Shown here in pieces: positions 1-8,118 of a DNA stretch of 64,000 bases (position 1 is the stretch's first letter; each line of letters opens with the position of its first letter). Source of the stretch: Karalla daura. Its lineage: Eukaryota > Chordata > Actinopteri > Chaetodontiformes > Leiognathidae. The stretch covers positions 21,626,952 through 21,690,951 of the forward strand of contig CM055191.1 in assembly GCA_029224185.1 (NCBI GenBank), in the 5' to 3' direction. Made by a program: the position numbers and the translations under genes. The notes under the pieces are model-generated. The model ran no database searches, was not told the origin of the DNA, and saw only the letters and a list, made by a program, of their open reading frames with translations.

Positions 1-288
1 AAGATTCAAAAAGACAAAGATACAGTGAGGCAAAGATACAAAGAGACAAGGATACAAAAAGGTAAAGATACAAAGAGACAAGGATGCAAATAGACAAAGA
101 TACAAAGAGAGAGAGACACAGACAAAAAGGGAGATATATGTACATAGAGAGAGAGAGAGATGAGAGAGGAAGATATATATATATATGATATATGTATTTA
201 TAGAGACAAAGAGACAGAGACACAGAGACAAAGAGACAAAAAGAGCGAGACAGAGAGACAAAGAGAAAGAGGGGGACAAAGAGACAAA

Positions 289-532
289 GACAGAGAGAGA
301 CACAGAGACAAAGAGGGTGAGACAAAGAGAAAGAGAGAAAGAGACAGAAAAGGACAATGAGACAGAGAGAGACACAGAGACAAAGAGGGTGAGACAAAGA
401 GAAAGAGAGAAAGAGACAGAAAAGGACAATGAGACAGAGAGAGACACAGAGACAAAGAGGGTGAGACAAAGAGAAAGAGAGAAAGAGACAGAAAAGGACA
501 ATGAGACAGAGAGAGACACAGAGACAAAGAGG
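289..532. repeat. 72-base minisatellite, about 3.4 copies
   Basis: A unit beginning GACAGAGAGAGACACAGAG starts at 289, 361, 433 and 505, exactly 72 bases apart. The first three copies look identical and the fourth is partial, diverging after about 530 into GGGAGAGATAAAAAG. It is a local tandem duplication within the simple repeat. Because 72 is divisible by three, it also gives a 24-residue repeating peptide that has no coding significance. Confidence 0.93.
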
Positions 533-574
533 GAGAGATAAAAAGAGATAAAGAGACAAAGGCACAAAGATACA

Positions 575-780
575 ATGAGGCAAAGATACAAAGAGACAAA
601 GATGCACGGAGACAAAGAGACAATGAGGCAAAGATACAAAGAGACAAAGATGCACGGAGACAAAGAGACAATGAGGCAAAGATACAAAGAGACAAAGATG
701 CACGGAGACAAAGAGACAATGAGGCAAAGATACAAAGAGACAAAGACAGAGAGAGACAAAGAGACAATGAGGCAAACATA
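575..780. repeat. 48-base minisatellite, about 4 copies
   Basis: A unit beginning ATGAGGCAAAGATAC and containing GATGCACGGAG starts at 575, 623 and 671. A fourth, modified copy starts at 719, where the GCACGG part is replaced by ACAGAGAGAGA. Spacing is exactly 48 bases. The last copy degrades into AACATATTAAGAGA just before the LINE poly-T. Confidence 0.92.
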
Positions 781-788
781 TTAAGAGA

Positions 789-804
789 TTTTTTTTTTTT
801 TTTT
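789..804 (-). other. LINE poly(A) tail (poly-T on + strand)
   Basis: Sixteen consecutive T on the + strand separate the simple repeat from the LINE 3' UTR. It sits where a LINE on the minus strand would have its poly(A) tail and marks the 3' insertion boundary. Confidence 0.85.
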
Positions 805-879
805 ACAACCACATTTATGTACATTTTTTAATACATTCACATTATGAAAATGAAAAGTGCTCCAGTGCTGTGGTTGTAA
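803..879 (-). other. Inverted repeat at the LINE 3' terminus
   Basis: TTACAACCACA at 803-813 is the exact reverse complement of TGTGGTTGTAA at 869-879. In the minus-strand transcript this forms an 11-base stem with a 55-base loop directly against the poly(A). Terminal 3' stem-loops are used by several LINE families for template recognition by their own reverse transcriptase. That role here is inference. The A at the arm end may partly be tail sequence. Confidence 0.6.
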
Positions 880-946
880 ATAAATAAACATAAATGCGTA
901 CATGAATAAAATGAAAAACAATTCTTAAAATGACAACAGTGAATGT

Positions 947-1352
947 TCAGTTAGTGAGACGATCTGTAAAAACAAGCTTGTCATCAACAACAGTGCACAA
1001 TGCTCTGTGAAAGGCCCAGATGTTTTTAAAACCGTCCAAATCATGATTCATCTTGTAAAAAGCCAACTCCAGCCTCAGTCTGCACCTGATGCTACATCGC
1101 CGGACTGAGGCTGGATCCTGCCCTGCTCTGCCCGCCATCTTGTTTTTCCCAGATAAATATATCGCCGTTTTCGCCTCCCCGACGACAAAATTTAGCAGCT
1201 GAAGTTTTTCTTTTTGCTTCTTGTTGTATTCCACGCCATGAATAGAAACCCTAATGCTAAAAAGAAACACTGGACAGTCTAAAAACATCGGTTAAAAGAG
1301 TGAAGAGACTTGAGGGTCTCTTACACTCGCGAAAAGCATGAAACACTGTTTC
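947..1352 (-). pseudogene. LINE ORF2 C-terminal remnant, frameshifted
   Basis: Two overlapping minus-strand frames each hold part of one LINE-like protein tail. The upstream part (1352 down to 1257) contains FHAFRECKR and ends at a stop at 1257-1259. The downstream part (about 1288 down to 947) contains AKTAIYLSGKNKM, RLRLELAFYKM and a final FTDRLTN before TGA. The downstream frame has a TAA immediately upstream of its first ATG at 1288, so the join at about 1255-1290 needs a frameshift. The AK-AI-x4-KNK pattern followed by an LR-E-x-YK segment and a C-terminal V-D-LVF is, as I recall, characteristic of the region after the reverse transcriptase domain of Tx1-like ORF2 proteins. No catalytic domain is present, so the copy is dead. 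The assignment to ORF2 is inference. Confidence 0.65.
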
Positions 1353-1364
1353 TCTAAAACCACA

Positions 1365-1670
1365 GATGCAAAGAGACAAAGATACAAAGAGGGAGAGACA
1401 CAGACAAAAGGGGAAAGACAAAGAGACAAAGAGAGAGACATAGAGACAGAAAGACCGAAGGAGACAAAGACAAAAAGACAGAGAGATATATATAGAGAGA
1501 GAGACGAAGAGACAAAAATAGAGACAAAGATACAATGAGGCAAAGATACAAAGACAGAGAGAGACACAGACAAAGAGAGAGCGAGACAAAAAGACATAGA
1601 TATAGATATGGACAGATATAGATATAGATAGATAGACAGAGAGAGAGAGAGAGAGAAAGATAGACAAAGA
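1365..1670. repeat. Simple repeat resumes: GACAAAGA words, then GATA and GA runs
   Basis: After the LINE the + strand returns to GACAAAGATACAAAGAG words identical in style to 1-788. It then shifts into GATATAGATATGGACAGATA and a (GATA)/(GA)n run at about 1600-1660, ending TAGACAAAGA at the satellite junction. No gene is visible. Confidence 0.93.
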
Positions 1671-3900
1671 TGACCCCAAACGCACGATTTGGGGTGTGAG
1701 CCGCCTCCGGGGTGGCCCACGCTCACTGGAAAAAGCAATCCCGAGGCCGGCTGTGGTCCCGGAGCTGAGATATTAACCCTCGCCGAAAGTGAAAAAAACG
1801 ACCACCCCGGACCTGTCGTTTTCGGCCGAAATCCCGACCCCGAACGAGCGAGTCCAAACGCACGATTTGGGGTGTGAGCCGCCTCCGGGGTGGCCCAAGC
1901 TCACTGGAAAACGCAATCCCGAGGCCGGCTGTGGTCCCGGAGCTGAGATATTAAAGCTCGCCGAAAGTGAAAAAAACGACAGGTCCGGGGTGGTCGTATT
2001 TTTTCATTTTTTCACTTTTTCACTTTCGGCGAGCTTTAAAATCTCAGCTCCAGGATCATTTGATCCTGGAGCTGAGATTTGGCGAGCTTTAAAATCTCAG
2101 CTCCAGGATCATTTGATCCTGGAGCTGAGATTTTAAAGCTCGCCGAAAGGTAAAAAAACGACCATCCCGGACCAGTCGTTTTGGCCGAGATCCTGACCCC
2201 GAACGAGCGAGTCCAAACGCACGATTTGGGGTGTGAGCCGCCTCCCGGGTGGCCCACGCTCACTGGAAAAAGCAATCCCGAGGCCGGATTTGATCCTGGA
2301 GCTGAGATATTAACCCTCGCCGAAAGTGAAAAAAACGACCACCCCGGACCTGTCGTTTTCGGCCGGGATCCCGACCCCGAGCGAGCGAGTCCAAACCCTC
2401 GATTTGGGGTGTGAGCCGCCTCCGGGGTGGCCCACGCTCACTGGAAAACGCAATCCAGAGGCCGGCTGTGGTCCCGGAGCTGAGATATTAACCCTCGCCA
2501 AAAGTGAAAAAAACGACCACCCCGGACCTGTCGTTTTCGGCCGAAATCCCGACCCCGAACGAGCGAGTCCAAACCCTCGATTTGGGGTGTGAGCCGCCTC
2601 CGGGGTGGCCCACGCTCACTGGAAAAAGCAATCCCGAGGCCGGATTTTATCCTGGAGCTGAGATATTAACCCTCGCCGAAAGTGAAAAAAACGGCCACCC
2701 CGGACCTGTCGTTTTCGGCCGAAATCCCGACCCCGAACAAGCGAGTCCAAACGCACGATTTGGGGTGTGAGCCGCCTCCGGGGTGGCCCACGCTCACTGG
2801 AAAAAGCAATCCCGAGGCTGGATTTCATCCTGGAGCTGAGATATTATCCCTCGCCGAAAGTGAAAAAAACGACCACCCCGGACCTGTCGTTTTGGCCGGG
2901 ATCCCAACCCCGAGCGAGCGAGTCCAAACCCTCGATTTGGGGTGTGAGCCGCCTCCGGGGTGGCCCACGCTCACTGGAAAAAGCAATCCCGAGGCTGGAT
3001 TTGATCCTGGAGCTGAGATATTATCCCTCGCCGAAAGTGAAAAAAACGACCACCCCGGACCTGTCGTTTTCGGCCGAAATCCCGACCCCGAACGAGCGAG
3101 TCCAAACCCTCGATTTGGGGTGTGAGCCGTCTACGGGGTGGCCCACGCTCACTGGAAAAAGCAATCCCGAGGCCGGCTGTGGTCCCGGAGCTGAGATATT
3201 AACCCTCGCCGAAAGTGAAAAAAACGACCACCCCGGACCTGTCGTTTTCAGCCGATTTCCTGACCTCGAACGAGCCAGTCCACACGCACGATTTGGGGTG
3301 TGAGCCGCCTCCCGGGTGGCCCACGCTCACTGGAAAAAGCAATCCCGAGGCCGGCTGTGGTCCCGGAGCTGAGATATTAACCCTCGCCGAAAGTGAAAAA
3401 AACGACCACCCCGGACCTGTCGTTTTCGGCCGAATTCCTGACCCCGAACGAACGAGTCCAAACGCACGATTTGGGGTGTGAGCCGCCCCCGGGGTGGCCC
3501 ACGCTCACTGGAAAAAGCAATCCCGATGCCGGATTTGATCCTGGAGCTGAGATATTAACCCTCGCCGAAAGTGAAAAAAACGACCACCCCGGACCTGTCG
3601 TTTTGGCCGGGATCCCGACCCCGAGCGAGCGAGTCCAAACCCTCGATTTGGGGTGTGAGCCGCCTCCGGGGTGGCCCACGCTCACTGGAAAAAGCAATCC
3701 CGAGGCCGGCTGTGGTCCCGGAGCTGAGATATTAACCCTCGCCGAAAGTGAAAAAAACGACCACCCCGGACCTGTCGTTTTGGCCGATTTCCTGACACCG
3801 AACGAGCGAGCTCAAACCCACCATTTGGGGTGTGAGCCGCCTCCGGGGTGGCCCACGCTCACTGGATAAAGCAATCCCGAGGCCGGCTGTGGTCCAGGAG
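1671..3900 (+). repeat. Divergent left edge of the satellite array
   Basis: The first dozen monomers carry many private variants absent or rare further in: CCCTCGATTTGGGG in place of CGCACGATTT, GGATCCCGACCCCGAGCGAG, GGCTGGATTTCATCC (2815-2830), GAGCCGTCTACGGGG (3125-3138), TTTCCTGACCTCGAACGAGCC (3248-3268) and CACACGCACG (3281-3290). The CTCGCGAGCGAG class, common later, first appears only at 3977. Divergence at the edge and uniformity inside are what unequal-exchange models predict for the end of an array. Confidence 0.85.
2023..2149. repeat. Palindrome 1: doubled form, 127 bases
   Basis: Two tandem copies of the palindrome centre, each GGATCA-TT-TGATCC, are joined by GAGATTTGGCGAGC. The inverted arm before it is the most slipped in the window (GTATTTTTTCATTTTTTCAC at 1997-2016). 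This fits an old copy near the array edge. Confidence 0.95.
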
Positions 3901-3976
3901 CTGAGATATTAACCCTCGCCGAAAGTGAAAAAAACGACCACCCCGGACCTGTCGTTTTCGGCCGAAATCCCGACCC

Positions 3977-3988
3977 CTCGCGAGCGAG
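3977..3988 (+). repeat. First CTCGCGAGCGAG variant: 5-base stem, 2-base loop
   Basis: Relative to CCGAACGAGCGAG, three adjacent bases GAA are replaced by TCG. The result is CTCGC-GA-GCGAG, a perfect 5-base hairpin. Dozens of monomers to the right share the change. Rare derivatives are CTTGCGAG (about 17044 and 18765) and CTCTCGAG (about 62789). Confidence 0.9.
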
Positions 3989-4780
3989 TCCAAACGCACG
4001 ATTTGGGGTGTGAGCCGCCTCCGGGGTGGCCCACGCTCACTGGAAAAAGCAATCCCGAGGCCGGCTGTGGTCCCGGAGCTGAGATATTAACCCTCGCCGA
4101 AAGTGAAAAAAACGACCACCCCGGACCTGTCGTTTTCGGCCGAAATCCTGACCCCGAACGAACGAGTCCAAACGCACGATTTGGGGTGTGAGCCGCCTCC
4201 GGGGTGGCCCACGCTCACTGGAAAAAGCAATCCCGAGGCCGGCTGTGGTCCCGGAGCTGAGATATTAACCCTCGCCGAAAGTGAAAAAAACGACCACCCC
4301 GGACCTGTCGTTTTGAGCCGATTTCCTGACCCCGAACGAGCGAGCTCAAACCCACCATTTGGGGTGTGAGCCGCCTCCGGGGTGGCCCACGCTCACTGGA
4401 TAAAGCAATCCCGAGGCCGGCTGTGGTCCAGGAGCTGAGATATTAACCCTCGCCGAAAGTGAAAAAAACGACCACCCCGGACCTGTCGTTTTCGGCCGAA
4501 ATCCCGACCCCGAACGAGCGAGTCCAAACGCACGATTTGGGGTGTGAGCCGCCTCCCGGGTGGCCCACGCTCACTGGAAAAAGCAATCCCGAGGCCGGAT
4601 TTGATCCTGGAGCTGAGATATTAACCCTCGCCGAAAGTGAAAAAAACGACCACCCCGGACCTGTCGTTTTCGGCCGAAATCCCGACCCCGAACGAGCGAG
4701 TCCAAACGCACGATTTGGGGTGTGAGCCGCCTCTGGGGTGGCCCACGCTCACTGGAAAAAGCAATCCCGATGCCGGATTT

Positions 4781-5000
4781 GATCCTGGAGCTGAGATATC
4801 AAAGCTCGCCGAAAGTGAAAAAAACCACAGGTCCGGGGTGGTCGTTTTTTTCACTTTTTCACTTTCGGCGAGCTTTAAAATCTCAGCTCCAGGATCATTT
4901 GATCCTGGAGCTGAGATTTTAAAGCTCGCCGAAAGGTAAAAAAATGACCATCCCGGACCAGTCGTTTTGGCCGAAATCCCGACCCCTCGCGAGCGAGTCC
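4781..5000 (+). repeat. Exemplar composite unit: forward-inverted-forward junctions
   Basis: A GGATTTGATCC-class monomer runs forward through GATCCTGGAG...GAAAGTGAAAAAAACCAC (4781-4828). A 9-base loop (4829-4837) follows, and then the reverse complement of the same stretch (4838-4897). That inverted arm contains an extra eight bases (the TTTTTCAC word twice). The sequence then turns forward again at 4898-4899 and continues GATCCTGGAG...GGTAAAAAAATGACCATCCC. The last forward part carries its own markers (GACCATCCCGGACCAGTCG and TTTTGGCCG without the C), unlike regular monomers. A standard composite adds 119 bases to two monomers (475 in total, for example 16681 to 17156). Confidence 0.95.
4862..4935. 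repeat. Palindrome 2: standard form, 36-base arms, TT spacer
   Basis: Left arm 4862-4897 and right arm 4900-4935 are exact reverse complements, checked base by base. The spacer is TT at 4898-4899. The arms run from CTTTCGGCGAGC to CCAGGATCA. This is the reference form for the others. Confidence 0.98.
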
Positions 5001-5365
5001 AAACGCACGATTTGGGGTGTGAGCCGCCTCCGGGGTGGCCCACGGTCACTGGAAAACGCAATCCCGAGGCCGGCTGTGATCCCGGAGCTGAGATATTAAC
5101 CCTCGCCGAAAGTGAAAAAAACGACCACCCCGGACCTGTCGTTTTCGGCCGAAATCCCGACCCCGAACGAGCGAGTCCAAACGCACGATTTGGGGTGTGA
5201 GCCGCCTCCGGGGTGGCCCACGCTCACTGGATAAAGCAATCCCGAGGCCGGCTGTGGTCCAGGAGCTGAGATATTAACCCTCGCCGAAAGTGAAAAAAAC
5301 GACCACCCCGGACCTGTCGTTTTCGGCCGAAATCCCGACCCCTCGCGAGCGAGTCCAAACGCACG

Positions 5366-5543
5366 ATTTGGGGTGTGAGCCGCCTCCGGGGTGGCCCACG
5401 CTCACTGGAAAAAGCAATCCCGAGGCCGGCTGTGGTCCCGGAGCTGAGATATTAACCCTCGCCGAAAGTGAAAAAAACGACCACCCCGGACCTGTCGTTT
5501 TCGGCCGAAATCCCGACCCCGAACGAGCGAGTCCAAACGCACG
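5366..5543 (+). repeat. Reference 178-base monomer, CTGTGG class
   Basis: This copy starts at ATTTGGGGTG and ends at AAACGCACG, and I counted it in full: 178 bases, 108 G or C (61%), 19 CpG. Landmarks in order are GGGGTGTGAGCC, TCCGGGGTGG, ACTGGAAAAAGC, GGCTGTGGTCCCGG, GAGATATTAACCC, CTCGCCGAAAGTG, a run of seven A, CCACCCCGGACCTG, the 10-base palindrome TTCGGCCGAA and CCGAACGAGCGAG. The only strong internal dyads are TTCGGCCGAA and short GC-rich ones. It gives the phase used throughout this annotation. Confidence 0.97.
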
Positions 5544-8006
5544 ATTTGGGGTGTGAGCCGCCTCCGGGGTGGCCCACGCTCACTGGAAAAAGCAATCCCG
5601 AGGCCGGCTGTGGTCCCGGAGCTGAGATATTAACCCTCGCCGAAAGTGAAAAAAACGACCACCCCGGACCTGTCGTTTTGAGCCGATTTCCTGACCCCGA
5701 ACGAGCGAGCTCAAACCCACCATTTGGGGTGTGAGCCGCCTCCGGGGTGGCCAACGCTCACTGGATAAAGCAATCCCGAGGCCGGCTGTGGTCCAGGAGC
5801 TGAGATATTAACCCTCGCCGAAAGTGAAAAAAACGACCACCCCGGACCTGTCGTTTTCGGCCGAAATCCCGACCCCTCGCGAGCGAGTCCAAACGCACGA
5901 TTTGGGGTGTGAGCCGCCTCCGGGGTGGCCCACGCTCACTGGATAAAGCAATCCCGAGGCCGGCTGTGGTCCAGGAGCTGAGATATTAACCCTCGCCGAA
6001 AGTGAAAAAAACGACCACCCCGGACCTGTCGTTTTCGGCCGAAATCCCGACCCCGAACGAGCGAGTCCAAACGCACGATTTGGGGTGTGAGCCGCCTCCC
6101 GGGTGGCCCACGCTCACTGGAAAAAGCAATCCCGAGGCCGGATTTGATCCTGGAGCTGAGATATTAACCCTCGCCGAAAGTGAAAAAAACGACCACCCCG
6201 GACCTGTCGTTTTCGGCCGAAATCCCGACCCCTCGCGAGCGAGTCCAAACGCACGATTTGGGGTGTGAGCCGCCTCCGGGGTGGCCCACGCTCACTGGAA
6301 AAAGCAATCCCGAGGCCGGCTGTGGTCCCGGAGCTGAGATATTAACCCTCGCCGAAAGTGAAAAAAACGACCACCCCGGACCTGTCGTTTTCGGCCGAAA
6401 TCCCGACCCCGAACGAGCGAGTCCAAACGCACGATTTGGGGTGTGAGCCGCCTCCGGGGTGGCCCACGCTCACTGGATAAAGCAATCCCGAGGCCGGCTG
6501 TGGTCCAGGAGCTGAGATATTAACCCTCGCCGAAAGTGAAAAAAACGACCACCCCGGACCTGTCGTTTTCGGCCGAAATCCCGACCCCGAACGAGCGAGT
6601 CCAAACGCACGATTTGGGGTGTGAGCCGCCTCCCGGGTGGCCCACGCTCACTGGAAAAAGCAATCCCGAGGCCGGATTTGATCCTGGAGCTGAGATATTA
6701 ACCCTCGCCGAAAGTGAAAAAAACGACCACCCCGGACCTGTCGTTTTCGGCCGAAATCCCGACCCCGAACGAGCGAGTCCAAACGCACGATTTGGGGTGT
6801 GAGCCGCCTCCGGGGTGGCCCACGCTCACTGGATAAAGCAATCCCGAGGCCGGCTGTGGTCCAGGAGCTGAGATATTAACCCTCGCCGAAAGTGAAAAAA
6901 ACGACCACCCCGGACCTGTCGTTTTCGGCCGAAATCCTGACCCCGAACGAATGAGTCCAAACGCACGATTTGGGGTGTGAGCCGCCTCCGGGGTGGCCCA
7001 CGCTCACTGGAAAAAGCAATCCCGAGGCCGGCTGTGGTCCCGGAGCTGAGATATTAACCCTCGCCGAAAGTGAAAAAAACGACCACCCCGGACCTGTCGT
7101 TTTGAGCCGATTTCCTGACCCCGAACGAGCGAGCTCAAACCCACCATTTGGGGTGTGAGCCGCCTCCGGGGTGGCCCACGCTCACTGGATAAAGCAATCC
7201 CGAGGCCGGCTGTGGTCCAGGAGCTGAGATATTAACCCTCGCCGAAAGTGAAAAAAACGACCACCCCGGACCTGTCGTTTTCGGCCGAAATCCCGACCCC
7301 TCGCGAGCGAGTCCAAACGCACGATTTGGGGTGTGAGCCGCCTCCGGGGTGGCCCACGCTCACTGGAAAAAGCAATCCCGAGGCCGGATTTGATCCTGGA
7401 GCTGAGATATTAACCCTCGCCGAAAGTGAAAAAAACGACCACCCCGGACCTGTCGTTTTCGGCCGAAATCCCGACCCCGAACGAGCGAGTCCAAACGCAC
7501 GATTTGGGGTGTGAGCCGCCTCCGGGGTGGCCCACGCTCACTGGAAAAAGCAATCCCGAGGCCGGCTGTGGTCCCGGAGCTGAGATATTAACCCTCGCCG
7601 AAAGTGAAAAAAACGACCACCCCGGACCTGTCGTTTTGAGCCGATTTCCTGACCCCGAACGAGCGAGCTCAAACCCACCATTTGGGGTGTGAGCCGCCTC
7701 CGGGGTGGCCCACGCTCACTGGATAAAGCAATCCCGAGGCCGGCTGTGGTCCAGGAGCTGAGATATTAACCCTCGCCGAAAGTGAAAAAAACGACCACCC
7801 CGGACCTGTCGTTTTCGGCCGAAATCCCGACCCCGAACGAGCGAGTCCAAACGCACGATTTGGGGTGTGAGCCGCCTCTGGGGTGGCCCACGCTCACAGG
7901 AAAAAGCAATCCCGATGCCGGATTTGATCTTGGAGCTGAGATATCAAAGCTCGCCGAAAGTGAAAAAAACCACAGGTCCGGGGTGGTCGTTTTTTTCACT
8001 TTTTCA

Positions 8007-8118
8007 CTTTCGGCGAGCTTTAAAATCTCAGCTCCAGGATCATTTGATCCTGGAGCTTTAAAATCTCAGCTCCAGGATCATTTGATCCTGGAGCTGAGAT
8101 TTTAAAGCTCGCCGAAAG
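8007..8118. repeat. Palindrome 3: doubled, +38 bases
   Basis: The first right arm stops at CTGGAGC and jumps to TTTAAAATCTCAGC of a second copy. It lies in a block with private markers GATCTTGGAGC and CACAGGAAAAAGC, shared only with the copy at 10656. Confidence 0.96.

Larger units (their letters stand above)
1..788. repeat. Purine-rich simple-sequence tract (GACAAA/GATACAAA family)
   Basis: The + strand is almost entirely A and G with scattered C, built from short words such as GACAAAGA, GATACAAAGA and GAGACAGA. Near 125-190 it includes a GAGAGA/ATATAT stretch. The strand asymmetry gives long open frames on both strands (Arg/Lys/Glu/Asp-rich on +, Leu/Ser/Cys-rich on -), which are composition artefacts and not genes. 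The tract is interrupted by the LINE at 789 and resumes at about 1365 with the same words, so the LINE probably landed in one pre-existing microsatellite. Confidence 0.95.
789..1360 (-). mobile_element. 5'-truncated non-LTR retrotransposon (LINE, L1/Tx1-like), 3' end only
   Basis: Read on the minus strand, this is about 400 bases of ORF2 C-terminal coding sequence, a TGA stop at 947-949, a 3' UTR of about 140 bases and a 16-base poly(A) (T run at 789-804). This order and the abrupt loss of the 5' part are typical of target-primed reverse transcription. The coding remnant resembles the C-terminal region of L1/Tx1-type LINEs from fish and amphibians, by recall of family motifs and not by a search. 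Simple repeat flanks both sides, so a target-site duplication cannot be separated from the surrounding repeat. The 5' edge (about 1352-1365) is uncertain by 10-15 bases. A different LINE clade is possible. Confidence 0.72.

Noticed and set aside
775..800. Target-site duplication flanking the LINE
   Set aside because: AACATATTAAGAGA on the left has no convincing partner at about 1352-1380. Simple repeat on both sides makes any short match meaningless.
160..824. Long Arg/Lys/Glu-rich (+) and Leu/Ser/Cys-rich (-) open frames
   Set aside because: Products of purine/pyrimidine strand asymmetry in simple repeats.
1292..1738. Minus-strand Ser/Leu-rich open frames crossing the LINE, simple repeat and satellite junction
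   Set aside because: They span three unrelated sequence types and are mostly translated microsatellite. Only the LINE-derived stretch below about 1352 is meaningful.
4838..4935. Inverted-repeat DNA transposon (MITE) insertion
   Set aside because: The inverted arm is the satellite's own reverse complement. No target-site duplication or foreign internal sequence is present.
4850..4940. Rho-independent terminators at the palindromes (stem followed by T or A runs)
   Set aside because: Bacterial terminators make no sense in this eukaryotic satellite. The symmetry comes from sequence inversion of the monomer.
5366..5543. CENP-B box
   Set aside because: TTCGGCCGAAA supplies the TTCGnnnnA half on both strands, but the CGGG half is absent (TCCC or ACGA follows). 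I found no full match in any monomer class.
5366..5543. G-quadruplex or i-motif in each monomer
   Set aside because: Only two GGGG runs lie close together per monomer and the C runs are short and spread. Not enough to support a call.
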